DNA from: Diplonema papillatum
Lineage: Eukaryota > Euglenozoa > Diplonemea > Diplonemida > Diplonemidae
Direction of reading: 5' to 3'
Assembly: GCA_030068145.1 (NCBI GenBank)
Contig: JAPJBO010000385.1
Span: 62,001 to 126,000, forward strand
Length of the DNA stretch: 64,000 nucleotides
In this document: piece by piece, positions 28,979 through 39,200 of the stretch
Position numbering within the stretch: the stretch's first letter is position 1
Layout of the letters: the number at the start of each line of letters is the position of its first letter
Notes under the pieces: generated by a model
Databases searched by the model: none
Seen by the model: the letters and a program-made list of their open reading frames with translations, nothing else
What the model was told of the DNA's origin: nothing
Made by a program: the position numbers and the translations under genes

Positions 28979-29505
28979 CTGGGGGGGGTCGAATTCAGGA
29001 GGTACCTTGAATAGAAGAGGTACCTTGAATACAAGAGGCATTTTGGAAATCTGGAAAAAAGTTGGATTTTTTCTTGGTCCGCATAACAGACCTTTTTCGA
29101 CGGTTTTCTGATCGCGATGAGCTCCGATGAAGAGAACCGCGAAAAATAGACCCGGGGACCAAGAATTATGTGCGTGGTTCGTGGGTCTTTACCAGATGCG
29201 GGGCACCGGGCGTGGAACCCACAGGTTTGCAATGGAAAGGACGGAAATCGACCCACTGGTTGGTGACAATTCTTTGCAGGCCCGTGCAGCAGACCTTTTC
29301 CGGCGAATTTGTGCTCGCGTTCAGCTCCGATGAAGAGAACCGTGAAAAATAGACCCGGGGACCACAAATTACGTGCGTCTTTCAAGAAGAAGGGAGTTCC
29401 CGCGGTTTCCGGGTTTGCGGTACTTTTTTCCATTTCTTTTTCGGGAAAATTGCAGGATCGGCACGCCGAATAGAAGAGGTACCTCTTGTATTCGACCCCC
29501 CCCAG
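28979..29505. mobile_element. 527-bp TA-target element (E8) with G8 termini
   Basis: The termini CTGGGGGGGGTCGAAT are inverted, with TA at 28977-28978 and 29506-29507. Removing it with one TA restores AAAATTTAAGAATCGTGGAC, which fits the E7 iteron. Its body is two units of dispersed repeat B, so it is non-autonomous. Confidence 0.85.
29080..29370 (+). repeat. dispersed repeat B inside E8, two units
   Basis: Each unit contains CTCCGATGAAGAGAACCG and AAAAATAGACCCGGGGACC. Related to 17815-18105 and 51280-51490. Confidence 0.8.
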
Positions 29506-29545
29506 TAAGAATCGTGGACTATAATGGCAAAGTTCCCGGCTTTGC

Positions 29546-30640
29546 GACCGCACAGGCTCATGCCTAATATGCGGCAGCCTAACAAACCCGATGAAGAAAA
29601 AGTGGTAAAGGTGACCATGGCCATCTCCATTCTTCTCCGCGCCGGGAAGCTCCCGCACCGGCCCAGAGCTCAACCTTTTTACAAAGGGAGCCGAGGGCCA
29701 GAACAGGAACTTTGACGCGAAAAAAAATGGCGAGGGGGTGAGCCCGAGAGGGGGCATTTTAGCGGGCGAGGGGTCACCTCGCGACGAAATCTCAAAGCTT
29801 GTCTCCCTTGATTCCCAGTCAACGACAACACAATCCTGGTTCAATCCTGGTTCTGCAAGGGGTACTGTTCAGGATGTGTCTAACGTGCTCTAAGTCAGTG
29901 AGTTGCAGTAGTTCTTGGACTCGAGATTCGATTTTTCAAATGACCAAACAAGGAAACCGTACACCGCGAGAGTAGGAAAAACGTAGAAAGGGAAAGTTTT
30001 TTTATGGTAACAACCGCGGTTGTCATTATCAAAAAGTGACGGTTGGCAGCGTACTGTGGAAATTACCATACAGGTGATACACATACGCACAAACAAACGG
30101 CTGTGCGTAAATAATAAGAGCCACGTCACTTTTTTTTGACCGCACTACCCTGAGCCAAATCCTGGACGTGGTTTCAGGTGGTAAATTTGGCAAATGATCA
30201 TGATCAGAAGGTCCTACTTGGGCGGTTCAGTTTCCTCACACATTGCATGTGGCTAAGAAAAAAACTCAAAGGTCGAAATACATCTGTCAGAGCAGGCCGG
30301 TGTCAATACCCAAAGTACGGTAATACCCAAAACGCCGTTTTAAACGGGCCGACTTTCATCATGGTCGGCGACGCAAAACTATTAGGAAACACTTGAAGAA
30401 GGAAACGTAATTGAGAAAAACGGGATCGTCGGAAACACAAAACAGAACTGGACAGTCGACATGCACGACTGAGCTGTTGAGAGATCCGTATCACCGAATG
30501 GGAGCGACAGAATTGAACTGATCCTGCTCTAAGCTGAACGGCTGAAAGTTTGAACTCGCCTACACGTGTAATGTGCACTCGGTAGCTTGAGCCAATTTGA
30601 CTTATGGCAAGTTATGCTTGAATGAATAAGAATACTCGTG
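29546..30640. other. no gene seen inside E6
   Basis: AT-rich DNA with short ORFs only; no inverted partner could be assigned. Confidence 0.4.
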
Positions 30641-30644
30641 AAGG

Positions 30645-31002
30645 GCAAAAAGTTTTGAGCATGCTCGTGAATGGGCAAAAAGTTTTGAGCATGCTCGTGA
30701 ATGGGCAAAAAGTTTTGAGCATGCTCGTGAATGGGCAAAAAGTTTGAAGCATGCTCGTGAATGGGCAAAAAGTTAGGCTATGCTCGTGAATGGGCTAAAA
30801 CTATTGAGGAATGCTCGTGAATGGGCTAAAAAAAAAATCATGCTCGTGAATGGGAATGGCAGTGCTCGTGAATGGGCGAAAAGTTAAAACATGCTCGTGA
30901 ATGGGCAAAAACTTCGAGAATGCTCGTGAATGGGCGAAAAGTTCAAGCATGCTCGTGAATGGGCAAAAAGTTTTGAGAATGCTCGTGAATGGGATTTGAC
31001 CC
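30645..31002 (-). repeat. CATTCACGAGC iterons, right cluster
   Basis: About eleven units of GCTCGTGAATGGGCAAAAAG, ending in TGACCCC, the complement of the left cluster head. Confidence 0.9.
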
Positions 31003-31204
31003 CCCAACTTGGGGACCCAACTTGGGTCCCCAAGTTGCAGGAATGCGTGGATGGTGAGAGCTGCTCTTGAACACCAAAAGGCGAGCATGAAAAGTAAGAA
31101 TGAGCTTTTCACGCAGTGCGGACCCAAAGTTGGTCCAAAATCCGCCCAAACTTGGACCTACAAATTTGAACCAAAACTTGAACCCAACTTGAGTCCGCCA
31201 CTCC

Positions 31205-31720
31205 TGCACCGAGATCACACCGCTGGCAGTTAAATGCCTGAGCAAGGTGGTGGGAACAGAGATGAAACATCTCATCCTCACCGATGGAAAGGTCTCGGCG
31301 AATGCCGTCGCCAGCGCTTTCCAAAGCAAGACCGGTGTCGCAGATCATGCCAGATGTGACTTACCGAGTCGCGTACGATGCTATAAAGCGCGTCGTTGAC
31401 GAACAGTACGGAAGTACTGAATCGGGAGCAGAACACCGCCTGGGAAAGTTTTCTCGGGTACGTAGAAGGGGTTTACGGCGACTTGCCAGGGTGCACCCTG
31501 ATAACAGTCGGGTTGTGCACGCAGCCTGTGTGGCCCACCTGCAAGGCAATGTCAAGACCAAATTCAAGACACAAGCCTACAACAACCACGTGTGGGATTT
31601 GGAAAACAGAAACAATTCTCGGAGGTTCCTGTTGACACAAGACGTCAACAGGAACACAAAGGGGGAAAACCCCATCCGGGGTCACAAGGCCTGGACAGCC
31701 CTGTTGCTGAGCTGTTGAGT
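31205..31720 (+). pseudogene. possible Mutator-like transposase remnant
   Basis: Two overlapping frames give a pattern of N-A-V-A-S-A-F followed by Y-R-V-A-Y-D-A-I-K-R and, after a frame change near 31410-31440, S-F-L-G-Y-V-E-G-V-Y. This resembles the conserved stretch before the catalytic domain of Mutator-like transposases. No DDE residues or SWIM finger were found. The position inside E6, with its 10-bp duplication, supports the reading, but the match is weak. Confidence 0.3.
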
Positions 31721-31794
31721 GACCCTGACCACAACTAATTCCTGGTTTCTCATCATAAGAGACCGTACTATGCACAATAATGCACAACTATGTA

Positions 31795-32060
31795 CTATAA
31801 TGGACAACTCTAAGGAAACATGTACTATCTTGGGTAACTCTAAGGAAACATGTACTATAATGGGTAACTCTAAGGAGGTATGTACTATAATGGGTAACTC
31901 TAAGGAAAACCGTACTATCTTGGGATGTACTATAATGGGCAACTCTAAGGAAACATGTACTATCTTGATCAACTCTAAGAGGTATGTACTATAATGGGTA
32001 ACTCTAAGGAAACATGTACTATAATGGGTAACTCTAAGAAAAACCGTACTATCTTGGGTA
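31795..32060 (-). repeat. E6 iterons, right arm
   Basis: About nine units of GGGTAACTCTAAGGAAACATG plus TACTATAAT, inverted relative to 27686-27832. One unit is partly duplicated at about 31920-31935. Confidence 0.85.
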
Positions 32061-32066
32061 TTGACT

Positions 32067-34847
32067 CAGCTCAGAGACCTACACCCGGCCGCCGAGGAGT
32101 GGCAGGGCGACCCAGCGATGCAGATCCCCAACGTGGCGCGGCCCGCGCCGAGCGCCGTGCGGAGGCTGCTCAAGAAGATGCCGAAGGGCACGGCGGCCGG
32201 CCCCTCCGGGCTGTCAGCTCAGCACCTGCTAGACCTGTGGGACAGCTCCGGCTCCTTCAAGGAGGCCGTGGCGGATGCCGTTTGGGCGGTCTCGTCCGGG
32301 AGGGTACCGACGGCCGCCAGGCCATACCTCTACGGGGCCAAGCTGGTCCCACTGGTCAAAAGGACGGGCGGGATCAGGCCCATCGCCTGCGGCGAGATTC
32401 TGAGGAGGGTAGCCGGCAAGGTCCTCGCGTCCGACCGGGCGGTCAAGGAACTCGGCCAGAACGTCCTCCTGCGAAGCGGGCAGGTCGGAGTAGGCGTGAA
32501 GGCCGGCGCGGACGCCGGGGTCCTGGCCGTCCGGAGGGTGGCGGCCTTGTACCGCAGGGAGGGCGGGGCAAGTAAGGGCGTCCTCCAGGTGGACCTGGAG
32601 AACGCATTTAACTCCCTGCAGAGGGAGGCGATCATCCGCAGCGCCAGCCGGCATGCCCCCCAGGTCCTGGCCTACACCCAGGCGGCGTACGGCAAGCACT
32701 CCATCCTGCAGGTGGGGGACAAGACGCTCACATCTGAGTGCGGGGTGCAGCAGGGGGACCCGTTGGGGCCCCTGCTCTTCAGCCTGGCGATGCACGACGT
32801 CGTCTCGCCGCCGCCGCCACCGGCCGAAGCAGCGGCGCCGCCGGCCGGCCCGGCGGACCCACCCGGGCCAGGGGAGGGCGTCGTGCCGCCGCCACCAGTC
32901 GGACCTGCAGGCCCAGCAGGCGCGCCGGTCGCGGCGGACGAAGCGGCGCCCCAGGGACAGCCAGCGCGCGAGCTGGCACCAGTTCAAGGGCCACCGGCAG
33001 TCCCGGCCCAGGCCGGCCCCCCCCCGGGGGCGGCAGAGCCGCAGGGGATAGCGCACGTCGACCCCGGACCAGCCCAGGTCCTGCCGGCCCCGGAAATCCC
33101 GCCGGCGGTCGAGTTGGGGGCCCCAGGAGCCGAGCCCGAGCCGCAGGGCCCGGAGGGACAAGGGCAGCCGGAAGTCGGGGGGCCGGAGGCAGCGCTCGGC
33201 CATTCAGCGTTGAGCCAAGCCGACCTCGATCTCCTGACATTCTACCTTGACGATGGAGTGTCAGGCGGAGACCTCGACGCGATCGCGCGCTGGCTGCAGG
33301 GATACGAGCGGCGGGCAGCGGCCGTCGGACTGCGCCTGAACCGGGGCAAGTGCAGACTGGCGATCGCGGCGGGGGCGGAGATACCCGACGGCCTGCAAGG
33401 CATCGAGACGTGCTCGCTCGACGAGATCGAGCATCTGGGAGTCCCGTGTGGCTCGCCAGAGAAGATCCACGCGTTCGTCGAGCGGGCGGCACAGGGTGCG
33501 GAGAGGAAGCTGAGGATGATAGCGTCCCTGCCCGACGCGCACGTGGCGCTCACGCTAACGAAGTTCTGTGCGGGCTTCGTCGGCGTAGTACATCTCATGC
33601 GCGCGACGGGGTCCGTCTTCGACTTCGCGGGAGTCGACCGGGCCACCCAGTCCTGTCTCGCGACTATCACCGGGATACAGACCGACGAGGCGGCGTGGAC
33701 ACAAGCGTCCCTCCCGGTCAGGATGGGTGGCCTCGGCCTCCACAGCTGCGCAGACGTGACAGGGATTGCGCACATCGCGGCGGCACTAGATGGGGGGACG
33801 CATCTCCCCGCCCTCGTGTCCGAGGCCCTGGGGCCACGCCTCACGTGGCAGCAGGACGACACCGTCCAAGCGTCCCTCGCGGACCCGCGCCTTGCAACGT
33901 ATGAGTCCGTCCTGGAGAAGATCCAGGACGTCATGCAGGCGCGGACCCAGTACGAGGGGCGAGGACAGAAGGTGTGGTCGTCCGCCTTGGCCACCGAGAA
34001 GCGGAAGAACCTCCTCGACCTGCTAACGGAGGAGCTCGCCCGCTCGAGCCAACTGCAGGGAGCGGCCCTGTCCCAGGCGCAAGACCGGATCCGGGCGAGG
34101 ATCCAAAGCAGCTCCGGCAAGCACGCCTCGGCGTGGCTGTACGGCAACCCGGAAGCGGATACCGGGATGTGGTTGTCCTCGGCCGAACTGGCGGTGGCAG
34201 TACGCCTTCGGCTGGGGCTGCCAATTGCGGCCGCGCCAGGGGAGTGCCGCCTCTGCGGGCACGGGGCGACCGACGTCATCGGCTCGCACGCCCAAACGTG
34301 TTTCGGCAGCGGCCGCCGGACGCGCCTGCACAACGCGCTTCGGGACATTGTCGCCGACTTCGCACGTCGAGGGCTGCTGGGCCCCTCGATCGAGCGAGCC
34401 GTGTTCGCGAACACGCGGCGCAAGCGCCCGGACATCAGCTACGTCCGGGACGGCACCACCGTCCTACTTGACGTCGCAGTCACATACCCCCTACAGCTCT
34501 CGCAGCCCCACTACGCGACCAGGGCCGCAGCGGAGCCAGGGGGCGCAGCAGCCGCGTATGCTGTTGCCGTCAAGGAGCGTGTCTACAACAGGATCATCGC
34601 AAATGAGCCGGACCCGCGGGAGTGGCGAGCGGTGCCGCTAGTTGTAGACACGTTCGGGGCCTGGTGCCCAGGAGCAATCACGGAGCTGCGGCACATCGCC
34701 CGCGCGAACGCCCTCCGTGAAGACCGGACCGCTTCGGCCGCCTGCCAGGACCTCTTCCACCGCTTGAGCTTTTCTATAGCCCAAGGGGTGGCGAGGATCG
34801 TAATTGCATCTGGTGGGGCGCGACCGGACGAAGCGAATCCACCCTGA
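32067..34847 (+). CDS. RLE-LINE ORF, RT and restriction-like endonuclease
   Basis: Continues the frame broken at 27678. RT: K-G-T-A-A-G-P-S-G (about 32185), G-G-I-R-P-I-A at about 32370, V-D-L-E-N-A-F-N-S (motif A, about 32590-32616), G-V-Q-Q-G-D-P-L-G-P (motif B, about 32741-32770) and F-Y-L-D-D-G (motif C, 33240-33257). Between motifs B and C lies a Pro/Ala/Gly-rich insert of about 135 residues (32805-33210), which is unusual. The C-terminal part has C-x2-C-x8-H-x4-C at about 34245-34301, R-x-H-N, R-P-D-I (34425-34436) and L-L-D-V-A-V with the Asp at 34470. This is the CCHC plus PD-(D/E)xK endonuclease of R2-group LINEs. No RNase H is seen. Confidence 0.85.
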   Translation, partial: QLRDLHPAAEEWQGDPAMQIPNVARPAPSAVRRLLKKMPKGTAAGPSGLSAQHLLDLWDSSGSFKEAVADAVWAVSSGRVPTAARPYLYGAKLVPLVKRTGGIRPIACGEILRRVAGKVLASDRAVKELGQNVLLRSGQVGVGVKAGADAGVLAVRRVAALYRREGGASKGVLQVDLENAFNSLQREAIIRSASRHAPQVLAYTQAAYGKHSILQVGDKTLTSECGVQQGDPLGPLLFSLAMHDVVSPPPPPAEAAAPPAGPADPPGPGEGVVPPPPVGPAGPAGAPVAADEAAPQGQPARELAPVQGPPAVPAQAGPPPGAAEPQGIAHVDPGPAQVLPAPEIPPAVELGAPGAEPEPQGPEGQGQPEVGGPEAALGHSALSQADLDLLTFYLDDGVSGGDLDAIARWLQGYERRAAAVGLRLNRGKCRLAIAAGAEIPDGLQGIETCSLDEIEHLGVPCGSPEKIHAFVERAAQGAERKLRMIASLPDAHVALTLTKFCAGFVGVVHLMRATGSVFDFAGVDRATQSCLATITGIQTDEAAWTQASLPVRMGGLGLHSCADVTGIAHIAAALDGGTHLPALVSEALGPRLTWQQDDTVQASLADPRLATYESVLEKIQDVMQARTQYEGRGQKVWSSALATEKRKNLLDLLTEELARSSQLQGAALSQAQDRIRARIQSSSGKHASAWLYGNPEADTGMWLSSAELAVAVRLRLGLPIAAAPGECRLCGHGATDVIGSHAQTCFGSGRRTRLHNALRDIVADFARRGLLGPSIERAVFANTRRKRPDISYVRDGTTVLLDVAVTYPLQLSQPHYATRAAAEPGGAAAAYAVAVKERVYNRIIANEPDPREWRAVPLVVDTFGAWCPGAITELRHIARANALREDRTASAACQDLFHRLSFSIAQGVARIVIASGGARPDEANPP

Positions 34848-35051
34848 TGCAGGGGGAAGAGTCACTGCATCGCGGGTTTTTTTACCTGGTCGGACCTGCA
34901 CTCAGATGCAGGCCAGCCCAGGTCGCAGTGAGGTGGCGTTCACTGTGTGCTGAAGAAGCATTTCTTTGGACTACCGCTCCGGAAGCAACCGGATACCGGC
35001 AGCCCCGCTGTACCAACATGGCTAGTACAGTGTCCCGCGCTCCAAAAAAAA
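34848..35051 (+). other. RLE-LINE 3' UTR and poly(A)
   Basis: GTCACTGCATCGCGGG through GTCCCGCGCTCC plus A8 matches 41461-41656 closely. Short direct and inverted words around GCAGGCCAGCCCAGG suggest RNA structure. Confidence 0.75.
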
Positions 35052-35528
35052 GCATTTTTTTTTTTTAGATGAGGCACTTTTTCCTTCTATCCTGTCTTCT
35101 TTGGAGAACAAAAAGGAAAGGAGAGGAAGAGGCCAGCTGGGCTGATTGTTCTTGCCGTGGGAGAGGTTCTTTCGCTGGTTCCTGTAGACATGTTGGTGTG
35201 TTTTGAAAAGATGCTTTGGCAGCCTTCTGTAGTATGCTGCTAATCACGTCGGAGACCCCCGTTTCGGCCCCTGAGCTCGTTACGCATCCCCCCACACGCG
35301 GGGCACTCGTCAGACGAGTTACGTGTGAGGGGTTCTGTCCTCGTGAGGGTACAGATTGACCTGACACTCGGGACCGACAATGATTCTTGAATCGAATGAT
35401 GTGTCGGTTGGCCTTCCCTAATGTCAGGCAGGGTCTCCGTGAGGGCAAAGGCCCCGTTTTTCTGTAGCTGTGTGTGCGTTCGGTTGTTGAGAAAGGACGG
35501 AAGAGCGAAGCGAACAAAGGTTCTTTTG

Positions 35529-35860
35529 GCGCGAAGAGATCATGCAAGCCGTGTGTAGCCGCAACTCGTCTGTCTGCTCTGCAGTGGCGTGGTTGTCGTG
35601 CGGGCTTGTGTCCTTGCTGGAATCCTTTCTTCTGTCTTCTGTATTTCTCTCAGTGTGTACCTTCGCGTGTGTTCGGTGCGTGAAAAGAAGAAAGAGCAGT
35701 AAGTGTGGTACTGTGAGCGCGAAGTGATCATGCAAACCGTGTTTAGCCGCAACTCGTCTTTCTGCTCTGCAGTGGCGTGGTTGCCGTGCGGGTTTGTGTC
35801 CTTGCTGGAGTCCTTTCTTGTGTCTTCTCTCCTTTCGCCCGTTGTGTTCGGCTCGCTTGC
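35529..35860. repeat. imperfect tandem duplication, 188-bp spacing
   Basis: GCGCGAAGAGATCATGCAA at 35529 and GCGCGAAGTGATCATGCAA at 35717 start units sharing AGCCGCAACTCGTCT and TGGCGTGGTTG. Confidence 0.75.
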
Positions 35861-35916
35861 GGGGGGTGTCGCTACTCACCCGCCGTTGACACGGCTGCTG
35901 CCCATAACGCATTTCA

Positions 35917-36027
35917 GGGCGAGAACTGCATTTACTTGTACGGGCAAGTCGTTCTTTTGTTCCTTTTGTCAAACTAGGAAAGAAGAAGGACGGACTCTTC
36001 CTGTGCATGGAGTAGAACTCCGACCGC
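35917..36027 (-). repeat. family X segment, internal copy
   Basis: Shares about 107 bp with 24148-24290 and 49460-49592 but lacks the terminal GTTGCTTACTC and poly(A); different sequence continues instead. Confidence 0.8.
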
Positions 36028-36214
36028 AACTGGCCAACTTCTCCAGGCGTTTGGGGATGAACTCCCAGATGAAAGCTCTAGTTCGCACAGTACTTGTACT
36101 GCTAGCGGAAATTGCTCCGCAGTAAAGGATGGCTTCCATACTTGATTGTATGGTCTCCCAACCATCCCCATCAGGGGACCTCAGAGGAGTGGAGTAAGGT
36201 GCCCTGGTGGCCCG

Positions 36215-36258
36215 AAAAAAAAAAAAAAAAAAAACCGCAATTTTTTTTTTTTTTTTTT
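36215..36258. other. two convergent poly(A) tails
   Basis: A20 (36215-36234), CCGCAA, then T18 (36241-36258). The T-run is the tail of the minus-strand LINE; the A-run would be a plus-strand tail, though no ORF precedes it. Confidence 0.6.
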
Positions 36259-39200
36259 GCAAGAGGCACCACATTCTTTTGGCAGCTCCGGAGAGCCGCG
36301 TTCCAGTTTTCGGGCAGGCTTTACGGGCCTCTTCGGGCCGGAAGGCTATGCAAGGGGGATTAGGTGCGTGGGTGTCCAGTTTCTGAGCCTTTCACTCGAA
36401 CCTGCCTAGTGGCGGTTGAGTGAGGTCAGGTGGAAGACCCGTTGTTTGCTGTAGGGCGCCGATACCGCTTATTGCTTGTAGTCAAGTGCGCTTCTCCCCT
36501 TTGGGCCTTAAGGCATGCCAGAGAGACACAAGACACATGCAAGAGTGGGAAGGGCTATGGTACAAGGGGGGGGGATAACTGTGTGTGGGTGTCCAGTATC
36601 TGAGCCTTTCACACAAACCAGCCAGGTGGCGGTTGAGTGAGGTCAGGTGGAAGACCCGGGAGACCTCTCTGGCTTCTTTCTTTCTCTGCCACTGGAACTT
36701 TGAGGGGGGGAAGTTGGAATGTGGGAATTGGTATGGTGTGGCGGAGCCCACGGTTGCTTGTTTGTTGCGGGCCTCTCCCCGTAGGGCCTTGACGGCCGGG
36801 TATCGAGGCACCGGCGGGAAACGTTGGGGACCGACTAAGAGTCAGACACTGAAGTCAGAGGTCAGAGGCTGTGTACTGGGCATGGTCTGAAGATCGGCGC
36901 CCGCTCACTCTGCCCCGGCGGCCGGGGTGCCGAAGCAGGCGTTTACTGAGACGTTAGGCGGGAGCAGCTGCAGATCGACCGTCGGCGCAAGATGGCGTCT
37001 TCGGAAACGCCGCGAGGAGTTGGCGTCTGGCGCGTCCGAGCGGTACAGCCCGCAGCGCGCAAGTTGGTGGTGAGCGCCCTCAGCGAGAGATCGCGTCGTC
37101 CGAGTCGGCGGAGCGCGAGGAGGCGGCGTCAGGCGTTATGGAGCGATTGACGCCGCCGCCCACGGGCTCGGCGGACGTCTGGCCGGCGAGGATACCGTAA
37201 CTCGGCAGAGTGCCGCACCTCTGCAGGTACGCCAGAGCGAGTTCCGGAAAAACGAAGAGGATTGCCCAGAGGCGCTCCATGGCATCGACGGGCGGCGGCT
37301 TCGCATGGAGGCGGCTCTTCGCGTCGAGGTCGGCGTCCATCGTCAGCCTGGACAGCGCTGCAGCGGGGGCGTCACATCCGACGAAGAGGTGGAGTAGCGG
37401 GGCCAACGACCGGGTGCCGCAAATAGGGCACGGGAGAAACGCCTGTCTGCGATCCGCCCTCGAGAGGTCGCGCCATTCGGTGGCGTACATGGTCATCACC
37501 AGGTGGTGGTGGCCAGTGCGGAGCTGCCGCACCTCTCTTTCCGCCCGTGGTGCCAAGTGCTTGGGGCGGGGGATGCGGCGGCCAGAGACCAACCTGGCGA
37601 ACGACGACGGGTTCCTGAGGAGGGTGGCCCTGTCCAAGGCGTCTCGTGCTCCAGCTTCACTGCTCTCCAGCCAGAGGACGGAACGATAGCGGCTGTTAGC
37701 GGCCGTGGCGCAGAGGCGTGCCGAGAGCGGAGGGGGTAGATTCTTGGCCGCGGCGTCGGTGGCCGCCCGCATGAACGCGAGTGCACCACGTTTTGCGGTC
37801 TTGTCCGCCCTCTCGTTGCCTTCGAGGCCGCAGTGGCCGAAGACGAACTGCAGCGTCACGGTGTAGCCCAGCGACTCCAACTCGGCCAGGTGCAGCCAGA
37901 TCGCGATTGGGTACGGCTGCGTCTGGCAATGGGGGCCGTGGCTCAGCGTCATCAGGAGTGACTGAGAGTCACTGAGGACGAGGATGTTGAGCGGCGTCGG
38001 GGTTGGCGGGAGGAGGCGCAGGAGGAACTTCAGGCAGCTGTAGAGCGCGAACTCCTCGGCGCGGTAGCTGTGCGGGTGTTTGCCGGCGGGCAAAGAGGCA
38101 TCGAACGTGCGTCGGTCGCCGGAGAGCTTGACGGGCAGGCCGTGGTCCGGCTTGATGGTGACCGACGGCCCAAGATCAATAAACACGCCGGCAGCCCCCC
38201 AGGTCGTACGGTCCGCCGTGCTCCTCAGCCACGGGCGTAGGGCAGCGCTGGCGTTGGCGTCGCAGATCGAGGGCAGAGGGGGGTCACCGTGTACAACGGA
38301 GCCGTCTGGCCAGGCGACGCAGTCCGGGTGGGGTAGTTCCGCCAGGCGTTTCAGCACCGCTTGTTTTTTCTCCGCATTGCTGGCGTGCTTGCGGACTTTC
38401 AGCGACGTGTAGATCTCGACGTCGGGCCTGGGAACCCAGGGGGCGAACAAATGGAAGTCGCGGAGCTCCCGACGGCAACCGTCCGTGCCCGCTTTCTTGC
38501 GGATGTTGTCGGACGTCGACTTCAGGAGCGTGTCCAGGGAAAGCTCGTGCGCCCACAGAACCTTGTTGAATTCAACCTTCTCCCGGAGGGCCGCGATCCT
38601 GCACTTTGCGAGCGCGCGGATCGGGAGGATACCAGTCTCCTGTTGCCCGGCGAATTCAGCGACGCCTTTGCGACAGCCCAGGATGAGGGTAAGGGCACGA
38701 CGATGCATGCGTTCAAGTGTTGTGAGGGGCCCATTAGCGGGGAGGATGAATGGCCCGTAGATTCCGAGTGCGTACGTGTACGTGGGTAGCACATAGGAGA
38801 GATACAGGGTGCGGAGAACCGTGCCGTTGAAGCCGTAATCCTTGCCGGCCAGGTGTCGAAGGAGGTTCATCCTCAGCGAGAATCCATCGACAACCCGTTG
38901 GAGGTGAGGGAGGAAGGTGAATCCTTGGTCGATGGTTAACCCAAGAAGCTTCACTTTGTCAACCCACTGAAGGGTAACCACCGAGTGGAGCAGTGTGAGC
39001 CCGGCATTGGCCTCTGTTACGGGCCCGAACGCGATGCCAACGAATGTTTTGCCGTCATGTGGCGTGTTCGTCCCCACCAATCTACCCTCTGCCGACACTC
39101 GCCGTTCGGTGTCAGCAGGGGGAACAGGGACGTCAGCCCTCGTCGCCTTGAAGACTACGTTCGGTGGGGGGAAAGGGGCTGCGTTCTTTCCAACGAAGAA

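Larger units (their letters stand above)
27989..29545. mobile_element. iteron-ended element E7 (CCATTATAGTCC units)
   Basis: The left end AGTCAATTGCCATTATAGTC resembles the E6 right end. Units of 30 bp (GCCATTATAGTCC...TTAGATTTT) run to about 28115. The inverted counterpart lies at 28890-28977 and continues at 29506-29540 after the inserted E8. The shared stretch GATCTACAGTCCTGTCCGCTG (28112) recurs inverted at about 28871-28889. Confidence 0.6.
27679..32066. mobile_element. Mutator-like element inside the LINE ORF (E6)
   Basis: Bounded by exact 10-bp duplications. The ends carry long inverted arrays: 27686-27832 (CCATTATAGTACATGTTTCC type) and, inverted, 31795-32060. The right terminus reads AGTCAATACCC inward and the left GGGTCATTTCCC. 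The inside is filled by further iteron-ended elements and a degenerate ORF resembling the N-terminal part of a Mutator-like transposase. The 9-11-bp duplication and long arms are Mutator traits; the class is inference. Confidence 0.7.
26098..35051 (+). mobile_element. RLE-type LINE, split by a 4.4-kb insertion
   Basis: Plus strand. Coding parts are 26098-27678 and 32067-34847; the 3' UTR ends GTCCCGCGCTCC at 35043 plus A8. The 3' end is shared with the copy ending at 41643 and with a 24-bp fragment at 49424-49447. The C-terminal endonuclease is of the R2/R4/NeSL kind. The 5' edge touches an A11 run (26087-26097) and the truncated edge of the neighbouring LINE. Confidence 0.8.
35055..36030 (-). 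mobile_element. 3' part of a minus-strand LINE with poly(A)
   Basis: A T12 run at 35055-35066 precedes AGATGAGGCAC, the same 3' end (GTGCCTCATCT-An) as the LINE ending at 46334. The body contains a 188-bp spaced tandem duplication and the 107-bp family X segment. No convincing ORF. Confidence 0.55.

Noticed and set aside
28297-31002. CRISPR-like regular repeats
   Set aside because: Units are contiguous iterons with no unique spacers and occur as inverted pairs in a eukaryotic transposon context.
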